Source of the DNA: Epiperipatus broadwayi
Lineage: Eukaryota; Onychophora; Udeonychophora; Euonychophora; Peripatidae
Reading direction: 5' to 3'
Length of the DNA stretch: 64,000 nucleotides
Assembly: GCA_028023455.1 (NCBI GenBank)
Contig: JAQFVV010006735.1
Location: 62,001 to 126,000 of the forward strand
The first letter of the stretch is position 1. Every line of letters starts with the position of its first letter. A program made the translations under genes and the position numbers. The notes under the pieces were generated by a model. It saw only the letters and a list, made by a program, of their open reading frames with translations. It searched no databases and was not told where the DNA came from. Positions 1 through 12,873 of the stretch are shown piece after piece.

Positions 1-1342
1 ATTTATGTAGGTTCTGCAATAAAAAATTATATTGTTGTTATCAATAGCCATAGTGGTCCTTTGTCTTAATTTCATTTATGCATTTATTTTATTTTTGAAT
101 ATGTTAATACAAGACACTATGATGGGTTTATAATATTAATTCATCATATTCTCTTTACCCTACCATCAATATAACAATAAACATTTGACATATGATTAGG
201 AGTACTAGTGTGCTGATCATGAGATTAATTTAACAAGATAAGGAGAGGTAGTAGGAATATGCAGTAGATAAACAACCTGACTTGCATTGTTCTCACAATT
301 TAGAAATATTTGCAAGTTGAAATGGATTGTAGACTGCTCTCAGAACAGATTATGTTTTCCTGTTTAATGAAATTTATTTAAAGTTCATTGAATTAATAGT
401 CACACTCTCTTTAGTCAAGTTCCAATCTTTAGTGTCTTTGTAAACATATTATTCCACAGATAAAGATGGATATTTCCCTTTATTGTCAAAAGGAGGTTGC
501 CTTGATAATAGTTTGATATTGTTGATTTTTATTGAAATTGATATTGTTTCATATATTTGCATTTATACATACACACATGTATATATAGACACATTTGAAA
601 GTAACCCTTACTTATTCAACACTCAGAATCTTTAATTTGCTGCCATGGCAACCTTTTATTTATTAAAAAAGTGAATATTCATCTTTCACTATAATCAGAG
701 ATGATTATATAGACACTAAAAATTGATACTTGGTCTAAAACAGATATTAATATATTTAGTTCATAGAAGTTTAAATATACGTCATTAAACGGGAAAATAA
801 AATCTATTTTAAAAGTAAAGTAACAAATAGTCATTTTAAACTTTCAAACTGAAATAAAATGAGTTATTATTAATATAACAAATCTGGTATTTTCTCAAAG
901 CTAGATTAGTTTACATGAAAACAGCTCATATCTATTCAGCACCAAGAATATATATATATAATGAAAACATAAAACTGAAATTAATCTTTTAAAATTTCAA
1001 TATATTAAACTTAAAATCTAAAAAATAAACTTTATCTAGTTTATGTCATGTTTGCAATTTCTTGTAACATTTAAATTCTACTACAAATGAGTGATATGCA
1101 TTAAGAAAGATGCAGCTGATTTTTATTTATTTTTTAAAATTTATAATATATATATTCAACAGCTGTATTGTGATATAGCCTGTAATATTTACAGAAAAAG
1201 AATCATAATTTTATAGATATTGAACCAATTATTTAGTTTTTTTTGTTTACAATGTTTGTTATAAATAATTTTAGAATTATATCATAAATTTTTCCAAATC
1301 ACATACACACAACTCTTTCACACCCAGACATCCCCACCCAAC
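1..1342. other. AT-rich noncoding spacer
   Basis: I see no open frame above about 60 codons, no RNA gene and no recognisable repeat in this stretch. It is homopolymer-rich A/T sequence. Confidence 0.5.
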
Positions 1343-1373
1343 TACACACACACACATATATATATATATATAT
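1343..1373. repeat. (CA)n-(TA)n microsatellite
   Basis: A run of CA dinucleotides passes directly into a run of TA dinucleotides. This is a simple-sequence repeat with no further structure. Confidence 0.9.
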
Positions 1374-1500
1374 TGTGCCAACTGATGTGATAGAATGTCA
1401 AGTATAATTTTTTTTATTTTTAACTAATTTTTAATACAAAATGTATTAGCCAATAGCAGTGAAATGGGTTATTATGAAAACAAAATATTACACTTTAATA

Positions 1501-1528
1501 GGTGTCAATGTGAATTCGCATTGACACC
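1501..1528. repeat. 28-bp near-perfect palindrome
   Basis: Arms ggtgtcaatg and cattgacacc flank a central GAATTC, with one mismatched pair. About 170-215 bases downstream are two ATTGG (reverse CCAAT) pentamers, at 1697-1701 and 1737-1741. The palindrome could be the core of a small foldback repeat or a dimeric protein-binding site. No gene follows to support a promoter reading. Confidence 0.6.
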
Positions 1529-3770
1529 TTTAGATCACTCGAACTTGGCCATATTATGAGTTACAGTGATCAATTTACGCTCGATTTAAAGCTTAGAGCA
1601 AGGCCTGTAAGATGCTGCCCTCTCTTGAATTATTTTACAAGTAAAAAATCAATACTATGAGTATTTCAAGTTTACAAAAGAAGAAGGCCAGTTCTGATTG
1701 GTTGGATAATCTATTTTCAATTTATTCTCAATTCTTATTGGCTGATGATTCCGATAAATATTTTTTCATCACTGAAAATGAAAATATATGTTTTAGAGTG
1801 TTTTTTTTTTATTATTTTTCATACATATTATAAATAATTTTCATAAAATCTGCTAAAAATATAGTTATTTTATAAAAGTAGTAAGGTTTTATTAAAAAAT
1901 TGTATGCTTTACATGATTGTAAATTGAAAAAGAAACCAGCTTTAGCAACAATTTTGACATCTTGTCAAGAGTTTAGATTGCTCCAAGCTGTTTATTTGAT
2001 TTTCAAACAAAGATTAATGATTTAGAATATTTTTCTGGCATTTATTTAAATATTATAATGTATTTTTTTAATAATATGCTGAAAATATAATTATTTTGAG
2101 AAAAACGTTAAGATTTTTCCTAAAAAATTCTTAAAAAATTCGTAACGGTATATCTGGGAGGGATATAAATGACTTTTACATTGCTTGTACTTTGCTCGTA
2201 ATGTTTTCTTTGATTTTTCTGCTTTTGAATATTTCTATAAAATACAAATAAAAATATATTTTTGAAATAACACTCGTTTACTTTCCTAACATTACAAATA
2301 ATTAATATACTTTTTGAAAATGAAACTAAAATTAATATATATTAAAAGATGAAAATATTTCTATCAAAGAGTTTGTCACTTGACCAATTAAAAACAATTA
2401 AAAGTTTCAGAGTTTTACTTCACTTGGCCAATAATAAAAATGATCCCCGAAAGTGTTATGTTATTATTATTATTGCAACATAAAATTGTGAATTAATTTT
2501 ATTCATTTGAAATGTATATATAAATAATAAATTTTATTGTTTTTTATGTTTGGTTAGTGTATTCATAAAAATAGATTATAAACAATATACATAAATATTT
2601 AATGTTTTAAATGTGTTTGTTTTAAATTATATATAATGATTATGAAATATTTTTTTTATTTTCCTTCATTTTATTATTATTATAAAGATAATTTTAAATA
2701 TGGAATGCAAGGTGATTTCAATAATAGAATTATAAAAGTATGATACTTTGGATTTAATGACATCAATTGTGCAAGATTATAAAAGGGACTGAACGATTTG
2801 AACTCACTCTCTGATGTTTTGATTTTCATAAATGCATACCTAAGCTCTTTCATATAATTTTTTTTATTTATTTGAAAAATATTTACTTATTAATTATAAA
2901 AAAATATGAAGTAAGAAGGATTATATTTGTCCAGTAAAACTGGACAGGATTTCTGAAATTTGTTTAAGGAATGAGAAAGTAAATTCATAGCATTCAAAGT
3001 CATCTTAATATTTCTTTACTAAAGATGGATATCACATAAACAAAATGCTTTAATAATGGAATATAAAAGCTAACAGCATAATATTGTGTATAAAAATTGT
3101 TTTCATCTGCAGATATAATTTTATAATGTTGATGAAGGGTTTAAACTCACGATTTAAATCAGTTTACTTGTATGGTGTATTGTCATAGATGGAGATTGGT
3201 ATCTGTTTATTCATAATGATAATATAGTGTTAAATGTGTGAAAGTGAAAGATAAAATTTAATATTTAAAAAATACTGGAATTAACAAAATACACATTATT
3301 TTGATTAACCCTTGGATATTTTTACTTGGATTAGACTAATAAGCATCATTAAATTATAATTTACAGAAGAATCATTGGAACTATTGTTTATTTTAGAATA
3401 CTATACAAGACAATAGTGATTAGAATCAGGTCATATAATTCTCTAAATATAATTGATTGCTTTATCTTAAATTATATAATTGTTTTTTTTTTTATATGTG
3501 TAAAATAAAGGGAAGTTAAAAATTAGTTTAGATTTACATTTATAGATTAAATTTTAACAAGTAAAACTTTGATTTAAAATATTATTCTCTTATTTTTTAA
3601 CTGCAAATTATTTTGGAATATGCATCTGATATGTATTGAAAATCTAAAAGAACTATAGTGGAGCAATTAATTATTGATATTTTATTTGAAAACTAAAGTG
3701 AATGAATAAGTAAATTCATGATTAAAACACTGAACATCATGGATCACCATTTCTTATGCTCCTAAGATTT
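1529..3770. other. AT-rich noncoding spacer
   Basis: No gene, RNA or repeat was recognised here apart from short homopolymers. Confidence 0.5.
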
Positions 3771-3952
3771 AAGTGCAGTGCTCGCAGACCCAAGGCTCCT
3801 CATTGATGAAGGCCACAAGCCAGAAACTAGTCTGGGGATATTGGATGAGTAGGCACTAGATAAGAATTTTATGCACAAGTCTTCTGGCATCCATTGATTA
3901 CTCTGTCTTGCACTGAGTGGCACTATTGTATGAAGAGTTTTGCCTGTTTTAA
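3771..3952 (+). repeat. palindromic repeat family, right-arm copy
   Basis: It carries the family core CCAGAAACTAGTCTGGGGAT, then a segment resembling ATTTTATGCACAAG, then the end GTTTTGCCTGTTTT at 3937-3950. The same sequence recurs at 39.99, 57.30, 58.96 and 61.01 kb. Only the right arm of the inverted-repeat structure is present here. The start lies near AGTGCAGTGCTC, which matches the centre of the 61-kb copy. It is probably a non-autonomous DNA transposon or foldback element. Confidence 0.75.
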
Positions 3953-5340
3953 ATTCATGATTCTTATATTGTATTTCAATTAATTATTTTATTATAAAGT
4001 TGAGAAAAAAGAGTCATTAACTCTCTTATATTTCAAGTAGTGTATATGTGTAACATTTTCTATCTCACATAAATATATATTATATATTAAACATTATATA
4101 GGTAAATTTTGATGTATAAGCACTTATTTTATTAATATTATTTCCAATATAAATTATATCCCATAATATTTGATTATAGTATATATTTTGAATGTTTATT
4201 GTCTATTATCATTTTTTTAATATATATATATATTTATTGTTAATAAAGTTTAAATTCATTTAAAACAATCTTGCTTTAATTGTCATTCAATTTATAATGC
4301 AAACCTATTGATTAATAATATTTGATAGATGATAGTCATGTTTTGACTTACAACTTATAGTTTATAACAATTTTCTTACAACAGTCCAGGGATTAAGCAA
4401 TTGGATTGATAAATGAATGTACAAATACACATTGTTTTTTATGGCAAATCTAATATATTATCATTGAAATCAGGTACACACTTTTACATAATGATAAATA
4501 TTTAATAAGTAATTAACAAATTATCATAATTATTTTGATAATTATATGCAGTAGTTATTTTAAGATAGAAATTTATGTTTGAGATAGTTCAATATACTAT
4601 AAAGCACAAATATATTAATTGTTTAAAATAAATAAAGGTGATTATAATTGAATGCTTGCATATTCTCATCAACTATTATTTATTGGTTGAATGTTATAAT
4701 AATTTAGTATTTAGTTATAAAGATAATAATAATCTTAGTATTTGAGTTGAGTTCTATTAAATGGAATGATATTCTTTGTTTGAATTTAAAAGCTCATCAG
4801 TATAGATTGTAAATTTAATTTAAATACTAACCTTTGATATTGACATTTGATTATAATAGACTATTTGTAATATTAGATATATTAAGGTAATTAGGATTTA
4901 AGGTTTAGCAACTGAGTGTTATTGTTCGAAGAATAATCCTTTGTGATTGGTTAATAATATTTGTATAAGTGTCAAATAAGAATCTTTCATTTAGTTTATA
5001 TCATCATGATTTGATATTATAAACTTTAAGGTTATATAGAGGGTTGACTTTATCTTATATTACTATAAATTGGTAAAAGTGGTGAAATATACTTGATTAA
5101 TTAATCCTATATATTTTGTTTTATAATGGTTTAGTAATGTGATATTTTATTTTTAATTACAAATTGAGGTTATGAATTTAGGAGTTTTAAAAGAGAAAGT
5201 TTTATATATTTCATTAAGAATAAATTATTATACATAAATCTGTAGGTTAGCAAGATCTTTGATCATTCATATATATTGCTTACAATAGCTCCCATCATAA
5301 ACCCTTTAATGCCACGTTATATATGACTTGCTTTATTGAT
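3953..5340. other. AT-rich noncoding spacer
   Basis: No gene, RNA or dispersed repeat was recognised. Confidence 0.5.
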
Positions 5341-5368
5341 TATATATATATATGTGCGTGTGTGTGTG
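5341..5368. repeat. (TA)n-(TG)n microsatellite
   Basis: TA dinucleotides pass into TG dinucleotides; a simple repeat only. Confidence 0.85.
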
Positions 5369-5699
5369 AACTACAGTTTAAAAATAAATAACATTTGTGA
5401 AAATTGCATTTATGTTTATTAATATATTAAACTGTTATAAAAAGTATATGTTTATAAAAAATTCAAAATTAAATATAAGTATTGAATTTTGTAAACTTGT
5501 TTTTTAACAATCCACAATTTAAAAGTAAAATAGCAATAAAAACATTTTTTTTAAAAAAAGCTTCAAAACTGTTTACGCTTATACTAAATCATTTATTTAT
5601 TTGTTCACTTATAAAATTCAAAATATAATTTATCATATTGTTTTCATTATTATATATATCATTATAATTTTCACTCACTTTCAAAACGATTCAGAATAA

Positions 5700-6430
5700 A
5701 AGTCTCTCAAGTTTAATTGATTACTCAATTTATAGTTTCTCTGCCTTATATCATCCCATAAACTTTCCTATTTTATTTATACATTTTATATGCAATTTTT
5801 GAAAAATCATAAAATCTCGTGTGTATAATTTTTTTAGCAATATGTCCAGTCTAGATTTATTCCAGCTTATTAATTGTTTTAATTATGCCAGTGACACTTG
5901 TTTTAATTTTTTTCCCTTTTAATTTCTTCTTATTAATCCCAAAATACTTTTCTCTTTACATAATAGTTTGAATTTTAAATCTCATATCCATATGCTATCT
6001 CAATTTCATATCCACATATAAACATCAGGAAACACATTTATTAACAATTTTTCTTTATAAGCTCAAAGACAGTTCACATATAATGTTTTCATATATATTG
6101 AAAATTTAAACAAATTGATAGCTATAAAATTCTAATATATTACTATCAACCATTCTTGCAATATTTCTTAACATTTTGAAGTATTATTTGTGAAAACTAT
6201 CATATAATTTGAAAAAAAAAATCTAGATGGTTAATTAGTATCAGTTTGCTTCTATTCTGTTAGTCCACCATTTTGATCCATAATGTACTTGCTGTAAACT
6301 ACTGTAAAAAGGTTTGAAGAGAATGAATCACCTATTCTCTACCTTTATTGATATTAATCTTTTATTGTCACCAAGTAATCATTTCACTGCTGTTGCATTT
6401 TGGTAAATATTCTTCAGAATTAAACAATAT
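5700..6430 (-). pseudogene. decayed LINE (RTE-like) 3' fragment
   Basis: There is no usable reading frame. The call rests on similarity to the better preserved minus-strand LINE fragment at 20.33-21.18 kb. The stretch near 5,835 (TTTAGCAATATGTCCAGT) matches TTTAGCAGTATGTCCAGT near 20,528 and continues in parallel for about 80 bases. The stretch near 6,308 (AAAAGGTTTGAAGAG...) matches that near 21,116. The spacing and order of the two matches agree, so this is an old, heavily mutated copy of the same element. Boundaries are estimates. Confidence 0.4.
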
Positions 6431-9400
6431 CATAACTCTATGTATTGATATCTGTAAGGTTGAATCATCTATAAAGTTAAATATTTTTTTAAATCAATAT
6501 GTTAATTCAAAATGGTAACTCAGACTCATTAGTCCTTTTTAAAACCTCTAATATTTGATTATGATCTATTAAACCATTACTACTTATAAATATAACTTAT
6601 TCTTTTAATTGACTCAAGTATGTAGTTTTCTGTAGACAATTAAAATATAGTATAAACTAATAGAAGATTGTGCAGTATGCAATTTTTAATAACCTGTTTT
6701 TCATTTTTCTTAAATATCAAAACTGTTACTGCATTTATTCAATCATCCCTAAAATTTTAAAATGCAAACAATTGATATATAATTTTCCCATTACTTCTTT
6801 TACATTATTATCTATCCTTTTAAAAATATTTATGATTCTATTTCATTTTAAATAGACTTACTTATGTCACATCTTATCATTTAAAATACTTAGCACTTTA
6901 AAAGATGTTTTTAATAATTGTAGGACTAATTTGCATTTTTTAAATTTTTTATTAATGTAGATTTTTAAAATAGGGTTTTTCTGCACATATCAAGATATTG
7001 TGTTGTTATTTTTTATCTTATTTTCTATAAATTTCTAATCATTCTATAATTATATTTCCTTTTATAATGTTTTTTACATTGAATCCTCTCCTTATTTTCT
7101 TTTTAAAATACTTTATTTCTTTTTATCAACCATATGATATTCATATCTTTAACACACGTTTCAATCCCTTTTTGCTGTAGTCATTTTCAAGGATCTATAT
7201 AATTACATATTTATATATATTATTATTACAAATAAAATTAATATATAAAATGTATATACCCTTTTCATAAAAACAATAACATTTCCCTTTTATCTATCAA
7301 TAAAATTTTTTGCGTATATATTACATTATATAATTTACATTTACTTACTTTTTTTTTCTCCAAACTTTTTCATTTTACATACTCATTTGTTTATATACAT
7401 AAAAATACCAATAATTATTTTTCTTTTTGTCCTTTTTATACTTTTAACCAATTACTTTAAAAACAATACCATTTTTGAAATTTTTTATATATACCATTTT
7501 TAATTTGTTTTTATTTTAATCTATCTTTTATATAATTCATCCTATTTAAGACAGGTTTTTCCCTCTTTGTATATAAGTTTTCTTTTATCATTCTTTCTTT
7601 ATATAATTGTACTTTTTCAAACATTCTTATCTTAAAATCTATATCTCTAAATTCTTTACTATGTATATTTCCTTTTGTCACCAGGAAATATTTTTTTAAT
7701 AGTATTCTCTATATAAGTACAGATATTTTCTTTAAAATATATTATTTATAGTTATACATAATAACTTGTATTCCACATACATTTTTGAAATAAAAGTCAT
7801 ATAATTCCAACTGTACATTTCCCCCTGAATCAGCACATATTGGTTAGCCCAGATGCATTTTATAATAAATCTATTTTATACATTATTTTGTTGTAGCTGA
7901 AAATTTATTGATGAAAAAGCTATTTTATTTCTTCTATTTATGCAGTAGAATACATAGTATGTTTTGAATCATTTTAAAATTTGTTAAAATTTAAAATAAT
8001 TTTTAAATTGTAATTTAAAGTCTTTGGCATATATCTGAAGATTAAAAACATTTTTGAACCTATCTTAGTAATAACATATCTTACACCTCACAAATTTATG
8101 CTTACTATTAATTATATTAAATGAGACTTTTCTAATATTTCATTCACATTAAAAATTTCCCCTGTTTAATACCCTTTCTCAGATTTATTATTCTTATAAA
8201 AAGTGAAAAAAACTAGTAAAATTGATTCATTTTTAATTATGAAATAGATTTGACATGGAAAAGCAAAGCAATGGTATAAAATGGCTTATATTTCTTATTT
8301 CTCAGTGATCACATATTGTTAGTAATGAATTAATTGATATTGACCAGTTTGGTAATCAGTTATTTATTTACAAAGTATAAAAATGACTGGGCATTTACTC
8401 TGTCTTATAAAATTAAATTATTGGTCACATTGAATAAGTTGTTAACATCTAATTTGAATTAAGTTTATCATACTTAATTTCATTTATAGTGCTGCTATCC
8501 TTATAAAAATTGAAGGCAGAAAATTAAAATGTATTAATTTTTTAATTTGCAAATATATTTGACAACACAGGTAAATACATTAATATAAACAGTATTTTCA
8601 AATTTTATCCTTCCAGTGAGATCACTCTAAAATTAAGTTGACAGAGTAGTTGGTGAAAGTAATGATAAACTACCACTGATGATAATTAATTGGTAAGGAT
8701 TAATTTTTTAATCTTTAATCAGATCTGGGAATTCATGATTATCATAATCATTAATTACCTGTAAAAAAAGATAGTCACCACAAAGCAAATGAATCATTTG
8801 TTTAAAAATTATTCTGGATTTTACTTTACTTTTCAAAAATTTATAGCTATATTTCTTCTAAAACAAAAAAATATTTTTTGTTCTACTTTTTTTTACACTC
8901 TTTATACATTATTCAGAATTCCTCTGTCTTTAGCATTTTATATTTATTTTCATATTGTATTCACGAATTCATTAAAAATATTATTTACTTACTCCTAGTC
9001 AACATTTCTCCATGATCTATCTACTCTTATATTTTCAACTTCTTTTTTATTTATTCATTCACAAATCTCTGAAGCTTTCAATTTTTCTATCAGTTTTCTA
9101 CATTATTTTCGAATTTAGTCTATATAAAGACATACACCAACACAATATTTAACAAGCTTACTTTTTTAAAATTTAATTTCAATATCCTTTAGGTTATTAA
9201 AATCCTACTTAGGCCTAGAAATTCTCATTATAATTCTTTGTTGTTACTTCCATCAGCAGTGAGATAACTTCTTCAATATTGGGGTATGCTAACCTTCTTT
9301 GTAACTCCACATCTACTTCTCAGTAGGAATATTTTTCATTCTATCTGCTTTTATTTTGTTTATTTGCATTCATTTTTTTAAAAATTATCTACAATTTTTG

Positions 9401-9552
9401 AAAATTATACATAACATTTTAATAAACTCATTCTAGATTTTTTTTTTTTTTTGCAATTATGACTGTATTATTAGGAAATCTGATACAATGAATTACTTTT
9501 TCTCCCATTTCTAGTTGGATTTTTATCAAAACAACATTTATTTGACATCATA
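6431..9552. other. AT-rich noncoding spacer
   Basis: Pyrimidine-rich AT sequence without a recognisable gene, RNA or repeat. Short open frames at 6,670-6,855 and 8,789-8,998 encode Phe/Ile/Leu/Tyr-rich strings typical of translated poly-T DNA. Confidence 0.5.
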
Positions 9553-9777
9553 TATATATAAATTATTATTTTTGGGATAAAACTGTGTATTATTTTGCAA
9601 TACAATCCAATATTTTGACAGACTAGCTAACCACCATTATCAAGGTTAACTTTTGAAAGAAAAATCGTTAGATCTCGCACAATAATGTGATTCAGTGCGA
9701 GATGAGCTAGTCTGTCGAAATATCAGATTGTAATGCAAAATAATACACAGTTTTATCCCAAAAATAATAATTTAGCT
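9553..9777. mobile_element. foldback MITE with 68-bp inverted arms
   Basis: The left arm 9,561-9,628 and right arm 9,705-9,773 are near-perfect reverse complements, both ending in AGCT at the loop side. The 76-base loop holds a second hairpin (atctcgcac...gtgcgagat). The octamer ACATCATA flanks the element on both sides, at 9,545-9,552 and 9,778-9,785. That fits an 8-bp target duplication of the hAT type. No coding capacity. hAT affiliation is inferred from duplication length only. Confidence 0.7.
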
Positions 9778-10025
9778 ACATCATACAATCGTGAAAATAT
9801 TAAATATAATATATATATATGAATTCATAGTATTATTTCTGAAAGCTTCCATGTAATAAAAATATAATAGCTGATGTTTCAGTACAGTAACAATTACTTT
9901 CCTAAGAACTTCTTCTTTCTCAAATCATAAGAATGTATGTCGTGAGACTTAAAATCATTATTTTTTGACTTTGTTATTTCTTTCTCATTCTCAAATTCTA
10001 TTGGTCGAGAAAACTATTTTATCAA

Positions 10026-11840
10026 AAATATCTTGTGCAGAGGCAGAGATAATGAGAAGGTAAATATAGTATACGATATTCTAAATAAAACAAAACCACC
10101 TAAGAGTAATTTGCCCGTTGATGAAAGAAAAGCTTTGTTTAAATTTAAAAATGATAAATCGATTACTATTCTTCCAGCAAATAAGAATAATACTGTAGTA
10201 AATTTGAATATTAGTGATTATTAAAAAATACATAATTTATTAAATGATAACATTTATACAAAAATTTATAAAGATCCTATGACACAGCTTGAAAAAAAAA
10301 ATAAAAGTATTAATTTATGCTACTGATTTAGATGTTAAAACTACAACCTTTTTTACTATGCCAAAATTCTACAAACCAGATATTCCATTTGAAAACGATT
10401 GTAAGTGCAGTTGGTTCACCAACACAGATGCTAGCTCATTTTCAATCTTCTTTTCTACACCCACCTTTAACAGAAATGTCATTTTATGTTAAGGATGCAA
10501 ATCATTTTCTTGAGCTTATCTGAAATATCAAATTAACTTAAAATGATATTTTGGCAAGTTTTGATATTGTTTTGCTTTTTACTAGGAAACTATTGAAGTT
10601 TTGAAAAATTTTCAATTACCTGATTTTGTTTTGGGTTTGATTGAAGACTGCTTATTATATACTTTTGTTTTCATATGTCATAGCATCGGCCGGGATGCGA
10701 ACCCACAACCATCTGCAAACAACTACTTGCTTGCAAGGAGGCTACAATGACATCTCGACTAACAATGCTTGAGTACATTTTTTTGTTTTTGATGGTCAGA
10801 TGTATAACAAACATCAGGTTTATCAATGTGTTTACCAATTTCTCCTGCATTGGCTTCTATTTTTATGGAGAACTTGGAAAAGAAAATTTTGATATCAGCA
10901 GTGTATGACTGAGGTATGTTAATGATACCTTACTTATTTGGCCTCATGATAAGCATGATTATGATGAATTTTTAATTTTCTTAAATTCCTTTCACAACGA
11001 CATTAAATTTACTATGAAAATAGAAAATAATATCCTCCATTGTTAGATGTTTTAATTGAAAGAAAGGAGGATGGTTCTTTATCCCATTGTATATATAAAA
11101 AGAAAACACACTGGAAGGTATCTACATTTTTCTTGTCATCATCATCCAACACAATTATTTTCAGTGGCAAAGACATTGTTAGATAAAACTAAGAGATTTT
11201 CTGATGGCAGACATTTTCACAATGATATCTATGCTAATAAAAAAATGCTACTTCATATTGGTTTTGATCACAGGATTATTACTAGTGCTTTTTTATATAA
11301 TAAGAAAAAAAAATTTGATACTTCAAAAATTAAAACTGTTCTGTGATATATAAAGGCAGTAATTGATAAAATTGGTAATGTTTTAAATAAAAATAATATC
11401 CACACATTTTATAATATATTAAAAAATTAATGAAGTATTTTCATATCCTAAAGTTAAAAGTCCTTTGTATTGTCATAGTGTATATAAAATTCCATGTGGA
11501 GTTTGTTTGCATTCATATATTGGACAGACCAATCATAGAATAAGCATAAGAAAGAAAGAAATATTTTGGCAGTTAGAGAAAAATCTAATTCACCAGCCAT
11601 TTATTCATACATTAAATTAACTAACCATGACATCAATTTTAATAAAACACATATTCTGGCAAAAACTGAACAATATGACTAGTGATTGCTAAGGGAAGCT
11701 ATAGAGAATTTTAAAAGGCCCAGTAACGTAAATGAAAAGTGTGAATTAAAGAAAATTAACAATATTTAGGAAAAGCTATTTTTAAAAACTTCTCAACCAT
11801 TAGAATTTGAGAATGATGAGAAAAAAAAAATAATGATTTT
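10026..11840 (+). pseudogene. Penelope-like reverse transcriptase / GIY-YIG endonuclease, dead
   Basis: The intact protein would prime and reverse-transcribe its RNA and nick target DNA. The N-terminal block DKSITILPANKNNT lies within 10,033-10,224; DKSITILPADKGN is the usual family form. An MPKFYKPDIPF segment follows near 10,360. The reverse-transcriptase motif SFDIV is near 10,555. The active-site motif reads RYVNDT near 10,912 instead of YVDD, so the first catalytic aspartate is Asn. A GIY-YIG endonuclease follows near 11,480: VYKIPCG, then SYIGQT. The end contains FKRPSNVNEKCELKKINNIW, typical of the family C-terminus. Many stops and frame changes, plus the SINE insertion, make it non-functional. 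Family assignment is secure; activity is excluded. Confidence 0.85.
10672..10772 (-). mobile_element. short tRNA-derived SINE nested in the Penelope-like element
   Basis: Read on the minus strand, AGCATTG (10,763-10,769) and CGATGCT (10,682-10,688) can pair as a 7-bp acceptor-like stem 88 nt apart. A GGGTTCGCATCCC box near the 3' end resembles the Pol III B box. The insertion splits the reverse-transcriptase frame. It is flanked by similar T-rich strings at about 10,658-10,671 and 10,773-10,790, suggesting a target-site duplication. D-arm pairing is poor, so it is not a functional tRNA gene. Confidence 0.5.
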
Positions 11841-11978
11841 AAATCTTACTACACCCATTCTTACGATTCGAGAAAGAAGAAGCTCTGAGAAAAGTACTTG
11901 TTATTATACTGAAATGTCTGCTATTTAGCTATTATATTTTTATTACATTAAAACTTCCATAAATAATACATTGAATTC

Positions 11979-12510
11979 ATTATTTATCCATGAGAATATT
12001 AGAATTAACATTGTGTGTGTGTTAAAACAAAATACTAACTACAATTTTTAATATATTCAACATGTAAATAAATAGTTTCAGCTGGCCTATATGGCATGAT
12101 TGTCATCTCAATGGCATTTTCAGTAAATAAATACAACCATAAGGTAACTAGAGACATCATTTAGTTATATATAATTATGAATTAACTTCAATGTATTTTA
12201 TTATATCTTATTTGGCTTGAAACTTGAAATTCGCCACATATTCTTGAAATCTAAAAAAGTATTACCTTTGCCAAATATTTTTATTTGTAGATTTCAATCA
12301 ATGTAAGGAAAGTTTTAAGTTTATCTTAAAAAATACAATATAATACAGATAGTAAAAAGAGGGATGATACTGGAATAATGATATGATGATTAAAAAATTC
12401 AGATCTGATAGTCTAACCCAATAAATGATTTATATTAATTGTTAATATATTTATGTAAAATAAATGGTTATAAGAAATTTGCCACTTGTAAATCAAATTG
12501 AGTACTTTAA
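11979..12510. other. AT-rich noncoding spacer
   Basis: No gene or repeat recognised between the Penelope-like unit and the TA microsatellite. Confidence 0.5.
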
Positions 12511-12526
12511 TATATATATATATTTT

Positions 12527-12573
<47 letters not shown>
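12511..12573. repeat. (TA)n microsatellite
   Basis: Two TA runs separated by TTTTCTT; the longer covers roughly 12,531-12,572. Confidence 0.9.
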
Positions 12574-12574
<1 letters not shown>

Positions 12575-12873
12575 CAAAGAAAATTGGACATTTCTGCCTT
12601 ATATGTTCTTCTGTATCTATCTATTCGAATTATGTTTAATTTATACATACAATTGGTAATAAAAATCTTTCTTTTCAAGCCGTATTACCTTTTAAAATAC
12701 ATTTAACAAAATAATCCAATTCATTTTTATCAAAAAAAAAAAAATTCAAGAGCAATAAAATATCCTCTTTCCTTTTTTATATCTCTTAACAATTGTTCTC
12801 ACTAATCTGATTCCATTTCTGGTATCTATGTTTTCTAAATATAACGACCTTTTTAAATTGAAAGTGTTTAACT

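Larger units (their letters stand above)
9821..11978 (+). mobile_element. Penelope-like retroelement with inverted terminal copies
   Basis: The unit contains a decayed Penelope-like coding region. It is bounded by about 200-bp inverted repeats: 9,821-10,022 is the diverged reverse complement of 11,773-11,978, and both end at GAATTC. Penelope-like elements are known for truncated inverted or tandem copies at their ends. The natural reading is one full-length copy with a 5'-truncated tail copy attached upstream in inverted orientation. A tRNA-like SINE is nested at about 10,672-10,772. Confidence 0.75.
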
